Assembly (NCBI GenBank): GCA_934163035.1
Contig: CAKPJX010000005.1
Span: 1-64,000 of the forward strand
Length of the DNA stretch: 64,000 nt
Direction: 5' to 3'
Origin: an uncultured Bacilli bacterium
GTDB taxonomy: Bacteria > Bacillota_I > Bacilli_A > RF39 > UBA660
Part shown: positions 58,155 through 64,000 of the stretch, in pieces
How positions within the stretch are numbered: the first letter of the stretch is position 1
Layout of the letters: every line of letters begins with the position of its first letter
The notes under the pieces: model-generated
What the model was told of the DNA's origin: nothing
Databases searched by the model: none
Seen by the model: the letters and a program-made list of their open reading frames with translations, nothing else
Made by a program: the position numbers and the translations under genes

Positions 58155-59846
58155 ATGAAAAACATAATGTTAATGATATCAAAAATTGAAATGAGAGGGG
58201 AGATCTTATTAACTAGTGTATTAATAATTAGTATACTAGGACTACTACTTTTATTAATTTTAAATCGAAGCCAAAAACTGAAATATATAAAAAAGATGGC
58301 AAGTGTAACCCTAATTTTAACTATGCTATTTTTGCCATTTACTAATTTATTAAATGTAAAAGCTGAAAATATTACAATTAGTGTCGACAATAATACTACT
58401 AAAAGTGATGATCTAAATAGTAAAAAAGCTATCGATACGACAGGGCTAAGTGTAAGTCCTTCAAATGATCCTTTCAAAGCTTACAAGGTATTAGATATTT
58501 ATTATAATAGTGCAAGTAATGAAATCTCATACGATTTTACAAGTGCTTTTACCAATTTCAAATCAAGTACTTATGCTAATTCTAATACGAAAGATTTTTC
58601 TACATTAACTGTTAGTCAGTATCTTGCCTATGGAGAAGAAGATGCTAATCAATCTGAATTCAACTTACTAGTATCTCAATTTGCTAAGTATGTCAAGAAA
58701 AATTCAATAACAGGGATTGATTTGACACGTCAAGGATCAAATAATGCCAAAATAGAGAATATTGAGGTTGGCTCATACTTGCTTTTGCCAACGTCTAACA
58801 ATTCATACACAATGGATGGTGTAACAGCTGTCAATACTTATGGGGCTTTAATTGCTAACGTTATATATACAGCAGGAGATAATGGATGGTACTTAAATAA
58901 TTGTGAAGTACAGTCTAAGTTAAACGAAAATATTTTACAAGGGTATATACTTAATTGTGCTGTTTCAAACATAATTGATGCCATGAAAAATTTAGGTGAA
59001 GATGGGCCTGCATTGGATGGAGCTTTTTATAAAAATAGAGATTATACATATTTATTGGTCTTTTCTGGTCAAAGTAGCTATATAGAAGATAGTTCATCAT
59101 GGAACTTAGCGATAACTTTGCCTGATGGAATTAATTATGATGATATATATACTATAGACCTAAATAATATGAAACTATATCCTATTAATAATAACAAACT
59201 TTATAATGATGATAAAGTAGCAGCTGATGTTACAAAGACAAATAAAACAATAACTATAACATCACCAACAGCTGATATTTCAGGTCTTTCACTAGTAATC
59301 GGTGTTAAATTGAGCGATACACCAATACTAGGAACAGCGGGTAATATAATAAAATCACAGTTAACCTTTGGCTCAGATCCATATACAGAACCAGTTGAAA
59401 CAAAAACAATATCATCAGAAACAAAAATTACTACTTATGGTCTTCAAATAACAAACAAAAGCGCAACTGGAGATAATAATTTATCAGGAGCAGTATTTGG
59501 AATATATACAGATAGTGAATGCACTGATAGTAACAAAATAGGAGAGGTTACTGTAACAGATGGGGTAGGAAACTTTGCGGGTATTATAGAAGGAAATTTA
59601 TATATTAAACAATTAAAGGCACCAAGTGGTTACAAACTATCTAATGATGTAGTAAAGATAACAGTTGATACAGCCTCACTAACATCTGATGGATATTTCC
59701 CATTAACCGCAACAAATGCAGCAGCAGGATTTCTTCCTACAACCGGAGGACTTGGAACAATACTTTATACTTTAATAGGTTTGATAATAATTGTCTCAGG
59801 CTCAATTGCTTTTATATCATATAGAAAAAAACAAGCTACAAATTAA
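58155..59846 (+). CDS. LPXTG-anchored surface protein with SpaA/Cna-B-like domain
   Basis: This 563-aa cell wall protein ends with the sorting signal LPTTG, a hydrophobic stretch and RKKQATN. The domain before it (QITNKSATGDNNLSGAVFGIYTDSE, then LYIKQLKAPSGY) is a Cna-B/SpaA-type isopeptide fold, typical of Gram-positive pilins. Two cysteines (NNCEVQ, LNCAVS) lie in the middle. The N-terminus is odd: a first hydrophobic stretch (about 17-37) precedes a second that looks like the real signal peptide (to VKAEN, about 74). The start is uncertain, since the site before 58155 is weak. It is a plausible substrate of the sortases at 26562 or 31701. The 155 bases before it hold a possible six-codon leader frame at 58117. 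Confidence 0.85.
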   Translation: MKNIMLMISKIEMRGEILLTSVLIISILGLLLLLILNRSQKLKYIKKMASVTLILTMLFLPFTNLLNVKAENITISVDNNTTKSDDLNSKKAIDTTGLSVSPSNDPFKAYKVLDIYYNSASNEISYDFTSAFTNFKSSTYANSNTKDFSTLTVSQYLAYGEEDANQSEFNLLVSQFAKYVKKNSITGIDLTRQGSNNAKIENIEVGSYLLLPTSNNSYTMDGVTAVNTYGALIANVIYTAGDNGWYLNNCEVQSKLNENILQGYILNCAVSNIIDAMKNLGEDGPALDGAFYKNRDYTYLLVFSGQSSYIEDSSSWNLAITLPDGINYDDIYTIDLNNMKLYPINNNKLYNDDKVAADVTKTNKTITITSPTADISGLSLVIGVKLSDTPILGTAGNIIKSQLTFGSDPYTEPVETKTISSETKITTYGLQITNKSATGDNNLSGAVFGIYTDSECTDSNKIGEVTVTDGVGNFAGIIEGNLYIKQLKAPSGYKLSNDVVKITVDTASLTSDGYFPLTATNAAAGFLPTTGGLGTILYTLIGLIIIVSGSIAFISYRKKQATN

Positions 59847-59856
59847 TCAATATAAG

Positions 59857-59887
59857 ACTTACTATTATTTGTATAGTAAGTTTTTTT
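59857..59887 (+). terminator. Terminator of the LPXTG protein gene
   Basis: The 9-bp stem ACTTACTAT/ATAGTAAGT is followed by T's. Confidence 0.85.
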
Positions 59888-59911
59888 CTAATGTAAAAAA
59901 GTATAAAAAGG

Positions 59912-59940
59912 TTGTCTTAAAAATAAAACTAAGATATAAT
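59912..59940 (+). promoter_or_regulatory. Promoter of tig
   Basis: -35 TTGTCT (59912-59917), exact 17-bp spacer, -10 TATAAT (59935-59940). Confidence 0.75.
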
Positions 59941-59962
59941 ATAAGCTGTTGGAGGGATATAA

Positions 59963-61282
59963 ATGGCAAAAAAAGAAGTAAAAGAAAAAGAAATTGAAAA
60001 AAAAGAAACTGAAACAAAGGAAAAAGTAAAAACTAATATCCATGAAATAGAAGTAAAAATTGATGGTGATGATTGGAAAAACGCTATTGATAAAGCATTC
60101 AAAAAGGCCCAAAAAACTGTAAAAGTAGATGGTTTCCGCCCAGGAAAAGTACCAAGAGATGTTTTTGAAAAACGTTTTGGAAAAGAATCATTATATAAAG
60201 ATGCAGCAGATGATGCAATACAATTAGCTTACTTAAAAGCATTAAAGGATTCAGAATTAATCCCAGTTGTAAAACCAGAAGTAGGACTAAAATCAGTAAC
60301 TGAAGAAGCTGCCAAATTCATTTTTAGAATAATAACAAAGCCTGAATTAAAAATAAAAAAATATAAGGGATTAAACATACAACCAGAAGAATGCGAAGTA
60401 ACTGATGAAGAAATTAATCATGAACTACATCATTTATTAGAAAAATATGTAGAACTAGAAATAAAAGATGAAGGTAAAGTTGAAAACGGAAACATTGCTA
60501 TTATAGACTTTGAAGGCTTTAAAGATGGTGTTCCATTTGAAGGTGGAAAAGGAGAAAATTATTCATTAGAAATCGGTTCACATACTTTCATACCTGGATT
60601 TGAAGAGCAAATTATTGGCATGGCTAAAGGTGAAGAAAAAGATTTAGACATAACTTTCCCTGAAGACTATGGAGCAAAAGAATTAGCCGGGGCTAAAGTA
60701 GTATTCAAGGTAAAAGTTAATGAAATTAAAGAGAAAAAAGAACGTGAACTAGACGAAGAATTCTTTGAAGATCTTGCCATGGAAGGCGTAGATTCTGAAG
60801 AAACACTAAAAGAAGAAATAAAAAAATCAATTGAGTCTCACAAAAAAGCTGACGCAGAAAACAAGTATATTGATAAATTATTAGAAGAAATAGCAAAGAA
60901 CGTAGAAGTAGACATTCCTGAAGAGATGGTTAGTGAAGAAGTTGACAGATTACTTGAAAGATTCGAAGAAAACATGAAGATGCAAGGTATCTCACTAGAC
61001 TTATACTATAAATTTACTAATTCAACTGAAAAAGATCTAAAAGCACAATTAGAAAAAGAAGCTTACTCTAATGTATTATATAGATTAATGTTAGAAGAAA
61101 TTATGAATTTAGAAAAAGTAGAAGTAAGTGAAGAAGAAGCTAAAAAAGAACTAAAAGAGTTATCTGAAAAGTATAAAATGACTGAAGAAGAACTTCAAAA
61201 AGAAATTGGTGGTCTAGATATGATTCAATATGATCTAGAAATGAGAAAAACAATAGAATTACTAAAAGAGCTAAACAAATAA
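59963..61282 (+). CDS. tig: Trigger factor (ribosome-bound chaperone)
   Basis: This 439-aa folding chaperone and prolyl isomerase works at the ribosome exit tunnel. Its ribosome-binding signature GFRPGKVPRDVFEKRFG is at about 52-68, then the FKBP-type domain (VENGNIAIIDFEGFKDGVPFEGGKGENYSLEIGSHTFIPGFEEQIIGM) and the helical C-terminal arms. A very Lys/Glu-rich stretch of about 22 residues precedes the usual start of the domain, which is longer than normal. GGAGGG precedes the ATG. In many Bacillota tig lies near clpX and lon; here lon follows directly. Confidence 0.96.
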   Translation: MAKKEVKEKEIEKKETETKEKVKTNIHEIEVKIDGDDWKNAIDKAFKKAQKTVKVDGFRPGKVPRDVFEKRFGKESLYKDAADDAIQLAYLKALKDSELIPVVKPEVGLKSVTEEAAKFIFRIITKPELKIKKYKGLNIQPEECEVTDEEINHELHHLLEKYVELEIKDEGKVENGNIAIIDFEGFKDGVPFEGGKGENYSLEIGSHTFIPGFEEQIIGMAKGEEKDLDITFPEDYGAKELAGAKVVFKVKVNEIKEKKERELDEEFFEDLAMEGVDSEETLKEEIKKSIESHKKADAENKYIDKLLEEIAKNVEVDIPEEMVSEEVDRLLERFEENMKMQGISLDLYYKFTNSTEKDLKAQLEKEAYSNVLYRLMLEEIMNLEKVEVSEEEAKKELKELSEKYKMTEEELQKEIGGLDMIQYDLEMRKTIELLKELNK

Positions 61283-61295
61283 AGCTCTTTTTTTT
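61264..61295 (+). terminator. Terminator of tig
   Basis: The 9-bp stem AAAAGAGCT/AGCTCTTTT is followed by T's. The stop codon is in the loop. Confidence 0.88.
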
Positions 61296-61314
61296 AATTT
61301 TCTATTAAATTCAA

Positions 61315-61343
61315 TTGAAAAAAATTTCTATTTATTTTATAAT
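61315..61343 (+). promoter_or_regulatory. Promoter of lon
   Basis: -35 TTGAAA (61315-61320), exact 17-bp spacer, -10 TATAAT (61338-61343). No CIRCE or other heat-shock operator is seen. Confidence 0.7.
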
Positions 61344-61377
61344 AAAAAGCAATATGAAAATTAACGGGTGATTATCC

Positions 61378-63699
61378 ATGAAAAAAGAAAAAACAATTGT
61401 TTTAGTAATAGATGACATGGTTATTTTTCCAAATAATGAAGTAAGAATAGAGTATGATAACATCTTTGATAAAAACTTTGTTGATATATTGGAAAATACT
61501 GAAGATGAAAATATTTTAATAGTAAATCCATTAGATGAAGACTTTAAATCAAATGTTACATCTCTACCTGGAATCGGTATTTTAGGAAGCATAAAACTAA
61601 AAATAAATGTTCCCAATAATAAAACTCGTGTTGTAATAGAAGGCTTAAAAAGAGTTAAGATATTCAATTACACTAGTGAAGATAAATACTACAAAGCTGA
61701 TTATGAGGAAATAGATCAAATATCTGGTGAGGATGAACAAATATATTCAACAATATTAATTAAATATTTAAATAATTATATTGATAAGATTCCACACATG
61801 GGTAATGCAATTATAAGTCAATTAAGTAAAGTAAATAACCTAAGTGATTTAACTGATTTAATTGCTAGCTTTATTTCCCTAGATTATAATCGTAAAAAAA
61901 AGTACATTGAAATAATTGATCCCGTAAAAAGATCAAAGCTATTAATAGAAGATATGAAAGAGGATTTAAAAATAGCCGAGATCGAGCAAAAAATAGAAAT
62001 AGATATTGAAAAACAACTAAGTGATAGTCAAAAAGAATATTTTATAAGAGAAAAAATTAAGGCACTACAAAAAGAACTTGGTGAAAAAAATACCAAGGAA
62101 GATGAAATTTTAAGAATTAAAAAGAAATTTTCTAAATTAAAATGTAATTCAAAAATAAAAGATAGAATAAAAAGAGAAATAGCTAGATATGAAGCATTAA
62201 ACTCTAATTCACCAGAACTTGGTATAATAAGAGATTATCTTGACTGGCTCCTAAATTTACCTTGGGAAATACTAACGAAAGATAATAATGATCTAGCTAA
62301 AGTTAAAAGCATTCTGGATTCATCACACTATGGCTTGGAAAAGGTAAAGGATCGTATTTTAGAGTATCTTGCAGTTAAACAAAATACTAACAATTCTAAA
62401 AGTCCAATTATTTGTTTAGTCGGCCCTCCTGGTGTTGGTAAAACATCTCTTGCTCTAAGTATAGCTAAAAGCCTAAATCGAAAAGTAGCCAAAATTAGCG
62501 TTGGTGGTATAAACGATGAAGCAGAAATAATTGGTCATAGACGTACCTACGTAGGAGCAAGTCCTGGTCGTATAATTCAAGGTATTAGAAAAGCTGGCAG
62601 TAGAAACCCAGTCTTTATAATTGACGAGATAGATAAAATGACAAAAGATATAAAAGGTGATCCAGCAAGTTCACTACTAGAAGTTCTAGATAAAGAACAA
62701 AATGACAAATTTTCCGATCACTACATTGAAGAAGACTTTGATTTATCAAAAGTAATGTTTATCGCAACAGCAAATTATGTTGAACAAATTCCATATGAAC
62801 TAAAAGATCGACTAGAGATAATTAATCTTTCCAGTTACACTGAATATGAGAAATTCTATATTGCTAAAACGCACTTAGTACCTAAAAAAATGGAAGAACA
62901 TGGTCTAACCCCATTACAAGTACAAATAACAGATGAGGCTATAATGTCACTGATAAGAAATTATACAAGAGAAGCCGGTGTCAGAGAGTTAGAAAGAATG
63001 CTTGAAGCTGTTTTAAGAAAAATAGTAAAATCAATTCTTTTAGATAAGAACCTAGCCTTTTATAAGGTTGATGAAAAAATGCTCGAAAAGTTTCTAGGCA
63101 AGCCAAAATACTCATATACCAAAAGCCTAGAAAAGACTGAACCTGGCGTAGTAAATGGTCTAGCTTATACTATCTTTGGTGGAGATGTTCTTCAAGTAGA
63201 AGCAACCTATTATAAAGGAAAAGGCAATCTTGTTTTAACAGGATCCCTAGGAGAAGTAATGGAAGAATCATGTCAAATTGCTCTTAGCTATATAAAAGCT
63301 AATGCTAAAAAATTTGGAATTGATGAAAAAAAGTTGAGTGAAAACGACATACATATTCATTTTCCAGAAGGTGCTGTTGAAAAAGATGGCCCATCAGCAG
63401 GTATAACCATTACCACAACTCTAATAAGTCTTTTCACTAATAAAGAAGTACCTAAAGATATTGCTATGACAGGAGAAATAACACTCCGAGGTAGAATCTT
63501 ACCTATAGGAGGACTAAAAGAAAAATCAATAGGTGCCAGTAGAAGTAATATAAAAACAATAATTTTACCTCTAGAAAATAAAAAAGACTTAGATGATATA
63601 CCAAAAGAAGTAGTCAAAAAAATTAACTTCATCTTTGTAGAAAACTACATGGATGTTTATAATGAACTATTTAAAATAGAAAAATTAGTTTCAGTATAA
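61378..63699 (+). CDS. lon: ATP-dependent protease Lon
   Basis: This 773-aa LonA protease has an N-terminal substrate domain (about 1-190), a coiled coil and an AAA+ module (GPPGVGKTS near 349, then GGINDEAEIIGHRRTYVGASPGRIIQ, FIIDEIDKM, and the arginine finger part). The protease domain has its catalytic Ser in EKDGPSAGITITT (about 668) and Lys in LPIGGLKEKSIGA (about 711). It degrades damaged and regulatory proteins. Length is typical. GGGTGATTATCC precedes the ATG. Confidence 0.97.
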   Translation: MKKEKTIVLVIDDMVIFPNNEVRIEYDNIFDKNFVDILENTEDENILIVNPLDEDFKSNVTSLPGIGILGSIKLKINVPNNKTRVVIEGLKRVKIFNYTSEDKYYKADYEEIDQISGEDEQIYSTILIKYLNNYIDKIPHMGNAIISQLSKVNNLSDLTDLIASFISLDYNRKKKYIEIIDPVKRSKLLIEDMKEDLKIAEIEQKIEIDIEKQLSDSQKEYFIREKIKALQKELGEKNTKEDEILRIKKKFSKLKCNSKIKDRIKREIARYEALNSNSPELGIIRDYLDWLLNLPWEILTKDNNDLAKVKSILDSSHYGLEKVKDRILEYLAVKQNTNNSKSPIICLVGPPGVGKTSLALSIAKSLNRKVAKISVGGINDEAEIIGHRRTYVGASPGRIIQGIRKAGSRNPVFIIDEIDKMTKDIKGDPASSLLEVLDKEQNDKFSDHYIEEDFDLSKVMFIATANYVEQIPYELKDRLEIINLSSYTEYEKFYIAKTHLVPKKMEEHGLTPLQVQITDEAIMSLIRNYTREAGVRELERMLEAVLRKIVKSILLDKNLAFYKVDEKMLEKFLGKPKYSYTKSLEKTEPGVVNGLAYTIFGGDVLQVEATYYKGKGNLVLTGSLGEVMEESCQIALSYIKANAKKFGIDEKKLSENDIHIHFPEGAVEKDGPSAGITITTTLISLFTNKEVPKDIAMTGEITLRGRILPIGGLKEKSIGASRSNIKTIILPLENKKDLDDIPKEVVKKINFIFVENYMDVYNELFKIEKLVSV

Positions 63700-63703
63700 T
63701 AAA

Positions 63704-63737
63704 AAGAAGAGTAATAAGAATAACAACTCTTCTTTTT
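63704..63737 (+). terminator. Terminator of lon
   Basis: The 9-bp stem AAGAAGAGT/ACTCTTCTT is followed by T's. Confidence 0.85.
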
Positions 63738-63761
63738 TCATATTATGAGTTAGGAGGTTAT

Positions 63762-64000
63762 ATGAAAAAAATAATATCTTTTGAAAAAAATCTGGATTTT
63801 AACTCAATGATAGGGGAAGTAAGTGCTATCTCCCTTGATCATACTTTAAAATTCACAAGTGACAACTCCATTGAAGGAGAATTTATTATAAGTGGTAAAT
63901 ATAAGCTGACAGAAGCATCAATATTAGAAGAAGATTTCAATTATAACTTACCAGTAGATATTTTATTAAATGAAAAATTAGAACTTGAAACTGCTAAAAT
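63762..64000 (+). CDS. 5' part of an unknown gene, SpoVID/DUF3794-like start
   Basis: The frame is open to the window end (79 codons seen) after a TAGGAGG ribosome site. The product starts MKKIISFEKNLDFN, continues EVSAISLDHTLKF and EGEFIISGKYKLTEA. The order of strands resembles the N-terminal domain of the spore-coat protein SpoVID and related DUF3794 proteins, but the match is by eye only. If the rest carries a LysM domain, that would support it. The gene is cut by the window edge. Confidence 0.6.
   Translation, partial: MKKIISFEKNLDFNSMIGEVSAISLDHTLKFTSDNSIEGEFIISGKYKLTEASILEEDFNYNLPVDILLNEKLELETAK

Noticed and set aside
1..64000. CRISPR arrays, insertion sequences, prophage genes, rRNA
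   Set aside because: I saw no regularly spaced direct repeats, transposase motifs, phage structural genes or rRNA segments.

Overview
The window is one contiguous piece of an AT-rich, low-GC Gram-positive type chromosome (Bacillota). Nearly all genes lie on the + strand. The housekeeping content (ireB-ruvX-DUF1292, mltG, trmR-trhP, greA, lspA, tig, lon, a Bacillus-type dnaE, sortases with an LPXTG protein) fits an uncultured Bacilli/Erysipelotrichia-like lineage near the Mollicutes grade. That placement is inference; no 16S gene is present. TGA is a normal stop (for example at 9434, 20449 and 45781), so the standard bacterial code applies. Starts are usually preceded by GAGGTG or GGAGG. Many promoters show an extended -10 (TGnTATAAT), and many terminators overlap the stop codon of the gene they end.

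Layout. 1-3.9 kb: tRNA-Gly, a DedA protein, typA, an unknown anchored protein and rpmB. 4.0-12.7 kb: dnaE-lspA, an acyl-AMP ligase, a hybrid histidine kinase and an RluD-type pseudouridine synthase. 12.8-17.7 kb: an Asn-rich anchored protein, a second hybrid kinase whose ATP-binding domain is degenerate, TspO and a rhomboid protease. 17.7-26.5 kb: the conserved ireB-ruvX-DUF1292-mltG-trmR-trhP1-trhP2...greA series, interrupted by unknown genes and a dGTPase-like HD protein.

26.5-54.9 kb is the accessory highlight: a surface/secretion locus of about 28 kb. It opens with two class B-like sortases and several exported proteins, including one of 935 aa with about 29 cysteines. A Tad-type pilus set follows: CpaB, TadA ATPase, TadB, TadC, a 55-aa pilin candidate, a pseudopilin and TadZ. 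It runs directly into a type IV secretion set: two VirB2/TrbC-like proteins, VirB6/TrbL, PrgI/VirB3, VirB4 split into two genes, a SpoIID + C39-like + M23 wall hydrolase, and VirD4. Proteins of the same architecture (about 29.9 and 53.7 kb) stand near both ends. No relaxase, integrase or prepilin peptidase is visible, and the flanks are housekeeping genes. My reading is a resident envelope machine, with three ATPases (TadA, VirB4, VirD4) and its own wall-opening enzyme, rather than an obvious conjugative element. Its cargo is unknown.

54.9-64 kb: a rhodanese, a second DedA-like protein, rmuC, a small membrane protein, a DUF3603 protein, an LPTTG surface protein (a plausible sortase substrate), trigger factor, lon, and the start of a gene that runs off the window.
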